Assembly (NCBI RefSeq): GCF_002897375.1
Contig: NZ_BFAG01000015.1
Coordinates: 45,001-109,000 of the forward strand
Direction of reading: 5' to 3'
DNA length: 64,000 nucleotides
Origin: Deinococcus aerius
GTDB taxonomy: Bacteria > Deinococcota > Deinococci > Deinococcales > Deinococcaceae
The number at the start of each line of letters is the position of its first letter. The stretch's first letter is position 1. The notes under the pieces are model-generated. The model did not search any database and was not told where the DNA came from. It saw only the letters and a program-made list of their open reading frames with translations. Shown in pieces: positions 49,184-64,000 of this stretch. The translations under genes and the position numbers were made by a program.

Positions 49184-49381
49184 TCAGGCAATTCCGTAGT
49201 CGTCCGCACCCTGGGGCGTGGCGGTCTTGGGGGCGTGGGCAATTCCGTAATCGTCGGCACCTTGGGTGTTGACGGGGTGGCCGGACTTGGCGATCCCGTA
49301 GTCGTCGGCGCCCGCCTGAGCCGCCGAGAACACGAGAGTCGCCGCCACCGCCAGGAGCTTCACGATTCGTCTAAAGACCAT
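49184..49381 (-). CDS. Secreted repeat peptide precursor (three GADDYGIA units)
   Basis: A 65-residue protein with a clear Sec signal peptide (residues 1-23, ending SAAQA). The mature part is three exact GADDYGIA octapeptides at 24-31, 41-48 and 58-65, spaced by nine-residue linkers, so the period is 17 and the last residue of the protein closes the last repeat. The codons of the three repeats differ only at synonymous positions (GGT/GGC, GCG/GCC, GAC/GAT, GGA/GGG, ATT/ATC), which points to selection on the peptide and not recent DNA duplication. It is leaderless (TAGAGT six bases before ATG). It faces a TPR-BTAD regulator across a 23-base gap. I do not know this family; a signalling or adhesive peptide precursor is inferred. 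Confidence 0.75.
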   Translation of the reverse strand: MVFRRIVKLLAVAATLVFSAAQAGADDYGIAKSGHPVNTQGADDYGIAHAPKTATPQGADDYGIA

Positions 49382-49386
49382 AGTTG

Positions 49387-49393
49387 TACTCTA
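49387..49393. promoter_or_regulatory. Overlapping divergent -10 boxes
   Basis: The seven bases TACTCTA read as TACTCT rightward and TAGAGT leftward, so the two -10 elements share six positions. Transcription of the peptide gene and the regulator gene would exclude each other. Confidence 0.5.
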
Positions 49394-49404
49394 TCGCCTA
49401 ACGG

Positions 49405-51297
<1,893 letters not shown>

Positions 51298-51307
51298 GCG
51301 TCCTCCC

Positions 51308-51607
51308 GTGCCCGACCGCCCCTTCCTGAACGACCCGGGCCCCGGGGGTGAGCCCCCGGCAGGCGCCGTTCCAGACGCCCTCTTCGACCTCGCCGTGAAC
51401 CGGGCCGACGCGGCGTTGCGTGGCCTGCGCCCCGCCGATCCGGCCCGCGCCCTTTCGCAGTGGCATGCCCGCACGCGCTTTGCCCGCCGGGTGTCACTGA
51501 TGGCGGTCAGTGCGGCGTTGCGCCAAAAGCCTCAGGAGGGCGGCGAGTGGCACTGGGCGGGTGGGCCGGGGGGTGGCTGGGTGCGGGGGAAGGCCCCGTT
51601 TCCGTAG
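51308..51607 (+). CDS. Small hypothetical protein downstream of the regulator
   Basis: From GTG 51308, ten bases after the regulator stop, a 99-residue frame has a Pro/Gly-rich N-terminus, a helical middle (PDALFDLAVNRADAALRGLR and ARRVSLMAVSAALRQ) and a Gly/Trp-rich end. No ribosome site is obvious. Close spacing implies co-transcription with the regulator. No known family; it may be spurious. Confidence 0.45.
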   Translation: MPDRPFLNDPGPGGEPPAGAVPDALFDLAVNRADAALRGLRPADPARALSQWHARTRFARRVSLMAVSAALRQKPQEGGEWHWAGGPGGGWVRGKAPFP

Positions 51608-51628
51608 GGGGGAGGCTGCGTCCCCTCC

Positions 51629-52264
<636 letters not shown>

Positions 52265-52271
52265 GGGGTGG

Positions 52272-52277
52272 AGGATA
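52272..52277 (-). promoter_or_regulatory. Leaderless -10 box of pcp
   Basis: TATCCT on the minus strand ends seven bases before the ATG. Confidence 0.5.
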
Positions 52278-52322
52278 CGCCGCAAAGCTGCCTCTCCCGC
52301 AGTTTGGCCCACCGGGCGCGGG

Positions 52323-52328
52323 TATCCT
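52323..52328 (+). promoter_or_regulatory. Leaderless -10 box of mutM
   Basis: TATCCT ends six bases before the GTG. Confidence 0.5.
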
Positions 52329-52334
52329 CCTCAC

Positions 52335-53189
<855 letters not shown>

Positions 53190-53212
53190 CGCCACGGCGA
53201 TGAGCCTGGGAA

Positions 53213-53287
53213 GGTTGCCATGCCGAGCGCGGTGAAGCATCCTGGCCGCAGCGGCGGAGGCGCGTCGCTCGCGCTCAGGGTGACAAC
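53213..53287 (+). repeat. Dispersed intergenic palindrome-type repeat, copy 1
   Basis: GGTTGCCATGCCGAGCGCGG with AAGCATC on the left and CGCTCAGGGTGACA on the right form a long imperfect palindrome. The same ends occur at 58800-58870. Confidence 0.6.
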
Positions 53288-53318
53288 TTCTCCCTGTTCA
53301 AGTGCTCCTCCGGCAAAA

Positions 53319-53352
53319 GAGAGGGTCCCAGGATGTTCTCCCGGGACCCCGT
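53319..53352. terminator. Hairpin between mutM and the NADH dehydrogenase gene
   Basis: GGGTCCCAGG and CCCGGGACCCC form a stem followed by GTTTTGC. It lies between two convergent genes. Confidence 0.65.
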
Positions 53353-53365
53353 TTTGCTCTACCGC

Positions 53366-54505
<1,140 letters not shown>

Positions 54506-54856
54506 GCAAGCACTCCTGTGAACGAATTCACGAGTAGGACCCGGGGCAGAGGTCGCCCCAAGACCCGCCGGGGGTCCTCCCCCAGTCGTGACAACAGTGT
54601 ACAGCTTACACCAAAGCGGTCTGTCACCCTCCACACCCCCAGTGCCCCGCGCCCGGCCTCCCCGGAGCTTAGCCCAGCCCGCATTCCGGGGGGCCCGATT
54701 CGTGCTTGAATAGGAGAGGTACACACAATCCATAGGAGGTCCGGCCTGCACGGGTGGGCGGGACCCGTTTCGGCCCTACGCCTCGCCGCACGCACCCCGG
54801 AGGTGGACCATGCAGGAGAGTCTTCGCCGTCCCCGCACACGTCCCGGAGCCCCGCT

Positions 54857-55338
<482 letters not shown>

Positions 55339-55357
<19 letters not shown>

Positions 55358-55477
55358 GAAAGGCTGTGAGTGGTTCGTGGGAAGTGGTCAGTGGAAAAAG
55401 CGGTCTGGAGGCAAATACTTTTGCCAAAGCTCCCACTTCCGACTTCCCACTCACCACTGACCTTCCCGGAGGGAACC
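55339..55477 (+). repeat. Intercistronic repeat, copy 1 (after coxS)
   Basis: Starts inside the coxS 3' end (GCAGGCGGCGGACGACTGA) and runs through GTGAGTGG..GTGG, AAAAAGCGG, CCAAAGCTCCCA and ACTTCCCACT to CCCGGAGGG. The same order occurs after the large-subunit gene. Confidence 0.85.
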
Positions 55478-55479
55478 CA

Positions 55480-57851
<2,372 letters not shown>

Positions 57852-57870
<19 letters not shown>

Positions 57871-57988
57871 AAAGACTGTGAGTGGCTCGTGGTGAGTGGG
57901 GAGTGGAAAAAGCGGAGCCGGGGCAGAGGCTTTCGCCCAAGCTCCCACGGATCACTGCCTACTTCCCACTAACCCATCCCGGAGGGAT
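57852..57988 (+). repeat. Intercistronic repeat, copy 2 (after coxL)
   Basis: Same unit as at 55339, including the coding end (QAADD and stop), GTGAGTGG, AAAAAGCGG, CCAAGCTCCCA, ACTTCCCACT and CCCGGAGGG. Confidence 0.85.
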
Positions 57989-57990
57989 GC

Positions 57991-58782
57991 ATGTACCCAG
58001 CCAATTTCGACTACCAGAAAGCCCACAGCGTCGACGAGGCGCTCGCGGCGATGGCGGCCAACCCCGACTTGAAGGTGATCGCGGGGGGGCACTCGCTCCT
58101 CCCGGCTATGCGGCTTCGCCTCGCCCAGCCGCCCGCGCTCCTCGACATCTTCGGTCTGGAGGAACTCAGGGGCATCCGCCGCGAGGGGGACGTGTTCGTG
58201 GTGGGGGCGATGACCACCCACGCGCAGGTGCTGCGCTCGGAACTCCCCCTCTTCCCCGAGGTCGCGCACGAGGTCGGGGACCCGATGGTTCGCAACCGGG
58301 GCACCATCGGCGGCTCGCTCGCGCACGCGGACCCGAGTGCGGACTACCCGGCGGCGGCCCTGGCCCTGGGGGTCGAGTTCGTCATCCGCGGGCCGGAGGG
58401 CGAGCGCACCGTCCCCGCCGACGAGATGTTCCTCGGGATGTTCGAGAGCGCCGTGCGTCCGGGCGAACTCCTCACCCACATCCGCATTCCGGCGAGCGTG
58501 CAGGCGAGCGCCTACGAGAAGTTCAAGCATCCGGCGAGCCACTACGCGATTGTGGGCGTGGCGGTCGTGCGGCACATGGACGGCCAGATTCGGGCGGCGT
58601 ACACGGGTGCGGGCGAGAAGGCGGGGCGCCTGCACCTCCTCGAAGAGCGCCTGAACGGTGGTCAACCGGTGGGCACCGGGTTGGTGGAGTCCTCGGGCCT
58701 CCTCGGTGACCGCTTCGCCAGCCCCGAGTACCGCGCCCACCTGGTAGACGTGCTGGCGGCGCGGGCGGCGGCGCGAGTCTAG
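57991..58782 (+). CDS. coxM: Molybdenum hydroxylase FAD subunit
   Basis: The FAD-binding domain shows VIAGGHSLLPAMRLRLAQP and RNRGTIGGSLAHADPSADYP, the two FAD loops of the medium subunit. It moves electrons from the iron-sulfur subunit to acceptors. 263 residues. GGAGGG precedes ATG 57991. Its stop is followed by a dispersed repeat and a terminator. No accessory coxD/E/F genes are present in the window, though moeA lies about 800 bases downstream. Confidence 0.93.
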   Translation: MYPANFDYQKAHSVDEALAAMAANPDLKVIAGGHSLLPAMRLRLAQPPALLDIFGLEELRGIRREGDVFVVGAMTTHAQVLRSELPLFPEVAHEVGDPMVRNRGTIGGSLAHADPSADYPAAALALGVEFVIRGPEGERTVPADEMFLGMFESAVRPGELLTHIRIPASVQASAYEKFKHPASHYAIVGVAVVRHMDGQIRAAYTGAGEKAGRLHLLEERLNGGQPVGTGLVESSGLLGDRFASPEYRAHLVDVLAARAAARV

Positions 58783-58799
58783 GGCAGGGACCAGAAGGG

Positions 58800-58870
58800 G
58801 GTGTCATGTTGAGCGGAGCGAAACATCCCCGCCTCGGCGCACGAAACCCTTCGCTCCGCTCAGGGTGACA
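58800..58870 (+). repeat. Dispersed intergenic palindrome-type repeat, copy 2
   Basis: TGTCATGTTGAGCGGAGCG with AAACATC on the left and TTCGCTCCGCTCAGGGTGACA on the right pair almost perfectly. Related to the unit at 53213-53287. Confidence 0.65.
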
Positions 58871-58905
58871 TTTTTGTTCCGGCGAAGACAGAGATACAAA
58901 GCAGC

Positions 58906-58941
58906 GAAGGTGGGCCGTCCGGGTTGGGGTGGCCCACCTTC
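58906..58941. terminator. Terminator between convergent coxM and slyD
   Basis: GAAGGTGGGCC and its exact complement enclose a 14-base loop. Confidence 0.75.
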
Positions 58942-58953
58942 CTCTGCTCGCGT

Positions 58954-59433
<480 letters not shown>

Positions 59434-59546
59434 GGGTTCTCCGTTCGCTGAGGGAGCCTGAGACGTTCGGGCTTGCCCCAGGAGTCTACCCTCTCACGTG
59501 GGCATGAACGCGGCGCCGCACCCGCCTTAAGGGGAAGAAACCCGCC

Positions 59547-59552
59547 TATGCT
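59547..59552 (+). promoter_or_regulatory. Leaderless -10 box of moeA
   Basis: TATGCT ends six bases before the ATG. Confidence 0.55.
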
Positions 59553-59558
59553 GCCCGC

Positions 59559-60755
59559 ATGAGTGCCCCAACCCACCCCTTTCCCATGCACGTCGGCGTC
59601 CAGGAGGCGCGCGAGATGTTGGCCGCGCTGCTGCCCACTCCCGGCGTCGAGACCGTCCCCCTCTCCGCAGCCCGTGGACGAACGCTCGGCGCCGATCTCC
59701 GGGCCAGGGTCAGCCACCCCAGCGCGACGGAGAGCGCCCTGGACGGCATCGCCGCCCGTGAGGGGGATACGTTGGGCGCCTCACCGGCCTCACCCGTCCG
59801 TCTGCGGGTGGTGGGGGAGAGCCGGGCGGGGGTGCCCTTTCCCGGCACGGTCGGCCCCGGCGAGTGCGTCCGCATCTACACGGGGGCACCTCTTCCGCCG
59901 GGTGTGGACGCCATTTGCCCCGTCGAGCAACTGACGGACGAGGGCTCCGAGGCCGTACTCCTGGCCCGTCCCGCCAGCCCCACCGACGTGCGGCCCGAGG
60001 GAGGGGATTTCCGGGCCGGAGCGACCATCCTGACGGCGGGCACCCTGCTCACACCGCCCCGGGTCGCCCTCGCCGCCGCGCTCGGATACGCCGAGATTCC
60101 CGTTCGCCGCCGACTGCGGGTCGCGCTCCTCTCGACCGGGGACGAGGTGATCGAGCCCGGCCAGCCCCTGCGCCCCGGCCAGGTGTACGACAGCAACCGC
60201 TACGGCCTGCAGGCGATGCTGGAGGAGTGCGGCTGCGACGTGCTGGCCCTGGGCCACGCGCCCGACAGCCCGGAGGCGCTTGGGGAGGCTATTGCGCAGG
60301 CGGGGGGCGCGGACGTGCTGCTCACCAGTGGGGGCGTCAGCATGGGGCGGTACGACTTCATGCGGGACCTGCTGACCCTGCGGGGGCGTGTGGCGTTCTG
60401 GAAGGTGAGGATGCGTCCCGGGGGTCCGGCGCTGCTGGGGGGGTGGAATGGTCTTCCCGTATTCGGCCTGCCGGGGAATCCGGTCAGCAGCCTAGTCGTC
60501 TTTCACGTCATCGTCCGCCCGGCGCTGACGGGGCAACCGGTGGGGACGCTGCGGTTGCGGGCGGGCACGCCGTTTCGGGGGCTGCCGGACAAGACGGCCT
60601 TCTGGCGGGGGGTGCTGCGGGGTGGGGAGGTCTGGGACTACGGGAAGCAGGGGAGTGGGGTGTTGCGGTCGCTGAGCGAGGCGAATGCGCTGGTGGTCGT
60701 GCCGGAGGGTGGGGCGGTGCAGGTTGGGGAGGAGGTGGAGGTGATGTTGCTCTGA
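59559..60755 (+). CDS. moeA: Molybdopterin molybdenumtransferase
   Basis: MoeA inserts molybdate into adenylated molybdopterin. SATESALDGIAAREGDT is the N-terminal motif (usually SAMDGYAV), then VRIYTGAPLPPGVDAI, RVALLSTGDEVIEPGQPL, GQVYDSNRYGL, LLTSGGVSMGRYDF and GLPGNPVSSLV. 398 residues. It would supply cofactor for the molybdenum hydroxylase upstream. No ribosome site; probably leaderless. Confidence 0.95.
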   Translation: MSAPTHPFPMHVGVQEAREMLAALLPTPGVETVPLSAARGRTLGADLRARVSHPSATESALDGIAAREGDTLGASPASPVRLRVVGESRAGVPFPGTVGPGECVRIYTGAPLPPGVDAICPVEQLTDEGSEAVLLARPASPTDVRPEGGDFRAGATILTAGTLLTPPRVALAAALGYAEIPVRRRLRVALLSTGDEVIEPGQPLRPGQVYDSNRYGLQAMLEECGCDVLALGHAPDSPEALGEAIAQAGGADVLLTSGGVSMGRYDFMRDLLTLRGRVAFWKVRMRPGGPALLGGWNGLPVFGLPGNPVSSLVVFHVIVRPALTGQPVGTLRLRAGTPFRGLPDKTAFWRGVLRGGEVWDYGKQGSGVLRSLSEANALVVVPEGGAVQVGEEVEVMLL

Positions 60756-60767
60756 GCCGCTGACGTT

Positions 60768-61062
60768 GCCCCCACCCCCCAGCCCCCTACCCCCAGAGGG
60801 GGCAGGGGGAGCGGCGCTGCGCTGGGCAAGGGGCCCGGCCCATCTCGCCTGTGGCCGTCCTCCTCTACCCGGAATGTTTGATCTTGTTGCTTGCTGAGCC
60901 GCGGGCCCACCGTCTCGCTGCGCGAGCCGACGTGGTGAAGGCCGTGCGAGAGTGAGCCCTTTGGGGGAATGGGCCGTCCACAGTTGACGGTTTTAGAAAG
61001 CAGGAGCCTTGGCTCTGTCACTCCTCCCCCTTGGCGGGGAGGTTGGGACTCGTGGCTTGCCC
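60768..61062 (+). repeat. Long direct repeat, copy A
   Basis: Shares with 63031-63330 the ordered blocks CCCACCCCCCAG, GGCAAGGGGCC, AATGTTTGATCTTG, GTCTCGC..GCGCGAGC, GACGGTTTTAG, CTTTGGCTCT-like and GGGGAGGTTGGGACTCGT. No coding frame is evident. The rest of the gap to 61185 holds nothing I can name. Confidence 0.8.
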
Positions 61063-61185
61063 CAGCACTCGGTCTTGCGGCCCAAACATTCCTGTTGTGG
61101 ACCTTTCAGGGACAGGGCAGAAATAGGTTGTCCGCAGAAAAGCGGGGAGGGGTAAACACGCCCTTCCCCGGCTACCTCTCTCTAG

Positions 61186-61610
61186 TCACATCAGCGCGCG
61201 GTGATCCGCCAGCATGCAGCGGTCCTGGATCACGTCGATGCCGCGCTCGCTGAGGGCCCGGGCCGTGGCCTCGTCGCGGATGCCCTGCTGCATCCAGACC
61301 ACCCGGGGCAGGGGCGACATGGACAGGATGTCGGCGAGGTGGTCGCGGACCCGGTCGCTGCGGCGGAAGATTTCCACGATGTCCACGGGGGTGGTGATCT
61401 CGGCCAGGGTGGAGACGGCCTTGTGGCCGAAAAAGCTCTCGCCGCGCGCCGCGAGGGCCGGGTTGACGGGGATGATCGTGTAGCCCTGGCGGTACAGGTA
61501 CTCGGGGACGTAGTGGGCGGGCTTCATCGGGTCGTGGTGAAACCCCACCACGGCGATCACGCGGTTCTCGGTCAGGACCTGGAGAACGTCGGCGGAACTC
61601 TGCAACAGGG

Positions 61611-61614
<4 letters not shown>
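61186..61614 (-). CDS. CoA-binding protein (YccU-like)
   Basis: The 142-residue protein has the CoA-binding Rossmann pattern: VIAVVGFHHDPMKPAHYVPE, YLYRQGYTIIPVNP and VWMQQGIRDEATARALSERG, with the conserved cysteine late (QDRCMLADH). Its biochemical role is not established. It starts at ATG 61614, overlapping the end of hemL by four bases, so the two are coupled. Confidence 0.88.
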
Positions 61615-62951
<1,337 letters not shown>

Positions 62952-62958
62952 GCCGCCC

Positions 62959-62964
62959 ACCTTA
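62959..62964 (-). promoter_or_regulatory. Leaderless -10 box of hemL
   Basis: TAAGGT on the minus strand ends seven bases before the ATG. Confidence 0.45.
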
Positions 62965-63030
62965 CGGCAACCTGATGAGGGCAGCGGGAAGGGAAACGAC
63001 ACTTCAGGGAGGGTGAAGTGGGAGGCCGGG

Positions 63031-63330
63031 CCCACCCCCCAGTCCTTTGCATAAGGGGGGTCTGCTGCTGCGTTTGGCAAGGGGCCAGTCCATTGCGCCA
63101 GTAGGCCACGTTCTCTGCACGCAATGTTTGATCTTGCTGTGACTTCAGGCGCTGGCCCAGCGTCTCGCCGCGCGAGCAAGGCGGGGTGAAGGCGGTGCGA
63201 GGGTTGGACGAGGGGTGGAAGTGGCCATCCACAATCGACGGTTTATCGACGGTTTTAGGAAGCAAGGGCTTTGGCTCTTTTTGTTGCTCCTCCTTTGCGG
63301 GGGAGGTTGGGACTCGTAGAGCTGTTTGCA
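63031..63330 (+). repeat. Long direct repeat, copy B
   Basis: Second copy of the unit at 60768, in the same orientation; see the ordered blocks listed there. GACGGTTT occurs twice here (63236 and 63249). The two copies enclose the CoA-binding gene and hemL. Confidence 0.8.
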
Positions 63331-63368
63331 GGGGGATGGCAGGCCCCACCGTCTACCCCTCAAAAAAC

Positions 63369-63399
63369 TGGGGCAGGCGAACGCGCCCCTGCCCCGGTT
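63369..63399 (-). terminator. Terminator after the edge gene
   Basis: GGGGCAGG and CCTGCCCC on the leftward strand form a stem followed by AGTTTTTTG, just past the stop at 63416. Confidence 0.8.
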
Positions 63400-63415
63400 A
63401 AAAGCTGCTGGCTTC

Positions 63416-64000
63416 CTACAGGCCCAGCAACCCCAGCGCCGCCGTCTGGGTCAGCTCGGCGCGGAAGGGCTCGACCAGGGCGCGTTCCTCGGGGGTGGCG
63501 GTCTGCACCGCCGTGTTCAGGTCGGGGAGGCGGCCCTGCTGCAAGGCCTCCGCGGCGCGGGTGAAGTCGATGTTGGGGACCCCCAGGGCGCGGTTCACGG
63601 TGCTGCGGATGACGGCGTACCGTTCGGGGCTCAGGCCCTGCCCGGCGAGGGCCACTGTCTGGGCCTGGCGGGCGCGGCCGATGCTGCCCCCCGCCTCGCG
63701 CAGGACATTCAGGACCGTCAGCAGATTCGGGGACTGCCCGTTTTGAATGTCGGCCCAGACCCGCTCCAGGCCCGTCAGGCTGCCGCCGAAGGCGTTCCGC
63801 ACCTCGCGGCGCACCCGCACGAAACGCTGCACGTCCGCCGGGGTCACGGGGCGGTCGACGGTTCCGGTCGGCGCGGGAGAGGTGGTGCCCCCATTCCCCG
63901 GCAGGTTGGGCGAGGGAATGTTCGCTCCGTTGCCCGTCTGAGTCTGGGTCTGGGCCGGACCACGCCAGGAATCCAGAAAGGCCCGGGCGGGCTGAATGAC
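63416..64000 (-). CDS. Hypothetical protein, N-terminus beyond the right edge
   Basis: The frame is open from the right edge to the stop at 63416 (194 residues visible). A Pro/Gly/Thr/Asn-rich linker (about residues 14-48, with TQTQTGNG and PNLPGNGGTTSPAP) precedes a helical C-terminal domain starting TPADVQRFVRVRREVRN and ending AALGLLGL. Such linkers are common in exported proteins, so this may be the C-terminal domain of a secreted protein. An internal GTG at 63847 is unlikely to be the start. Family unknown. Confidence 0.65.
   Translation of the reverse strand, partial: VIQPARAFLDSWRGPAQTQTQTGNGANIPSPNLPGNGGTTSPAPTGTVDRPVTPADVQRFVRVRREVRNAFGGSLTGLERVWADIQNGQSPNLLTVLNVLREAGGSIGRARQAQTVALAGQGLSPERYAVIRSTVNRALGVPNIDFTRAAEALQQGRLPDLNTAVQTATPEERALVEPFRAELTQTAALGLLGL

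Noticed and set aside
49184..49381. Reading the GADDYGIA repeats as a simple DNA microsatellite
   Set aside because: The three copies differ at several synonymous sites and the linkers differ, so it is not recent DNA slippage.
62952..63179. 76-codon extension of hemL
   Set aside because: It runs through the intergenic repeat; the family N-terminus starts at 62951.

Overview
The window looks like chromosome from a Deinococcus-type bacterium. It is GC-rich and densely packed with genes on both strands. Many genes have no ribosome binding site and instead carry a TANNNT -10 box 6-8 bases before the start codon, the leaderless arrangement reported for Deinococcus. Gene content fits this: FAD-dependent TrmFO, PPK1, type II NADH dehydrogenase, and a lon gene with an HspR (HAIR)-like operator.

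Positions 1-15,000 are an accessory, defence-rich region read mostly leftwards. It holds a Type I restriction-modification system (hsdM, hsdS, hsdR) whose hsdR is separated from hsdMS by a lipoprotein gene, an Mrr-type nuclease and a HigB/HigA toxin-antitoxin pair whose antitoxin carries a metallopeptidase domain. Next to it are a YgjP-type metallopeptidase gene and a partial P-loop NTPase at the edge. Small lipoproteins, a DUF2628/SHOCT membrane protein and short hypothetical genes follow, up to a tRNA-Arg.

Positions 15,300-21,700 hold one intact MFS transporter and then a zone of decayed genes: an integrase remnant, a frameshifted DUF5348-like gene, an MFS fragment, two related sensor kinases broken by frameshifts, and a truncated SDR gene.

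Positions 21,765-31,251 are mostly ordinary core genes: mnmE, a solute-binding protein, two GNAT acetyltransferases, DUF305, mscS, ydcF and trmFO. An IS1-family element then truncates a tyrosine recombinase lying beside tRNA-Asn (31,498-33,218).

Positions 33,292-49,111 hold yqgE, lon, an esterase, an acyl-CoA dehydrogenase, tRNA-His and tRNA-Leu, trigger factor, the fatty-acid operon fabH-fabD-(DinB-like)-fabG followed by acpP and fabF, a uracil-DNA-glycosylase-like gene, and ppk1. fabH is preceded by a perfect palindrome overlapping a leaderless promoter.

Positions 49,184-51,607 contain the most unusual unit. A 65-residue secreted protein ends in three exact GADDYGIA repeats at a 17-residue period, and it is divergently transcribed, from an overlapping promoter, from a TPR-BTAD regulator. 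This could be a secreted-peptide signalling pair.

Positions 51,629-64,000 hold pcp, mutM, a type II NADH dehydrogenase, a three-subunit molybdenum hydroxylase (form II CO-dehydrogenase-like), slyD, moeA, a CoA-binding protein, hemL and an edge-truncated gene. Three families of intergenic repeats occur here, including about 300-bp direct repeats that flank hemL.
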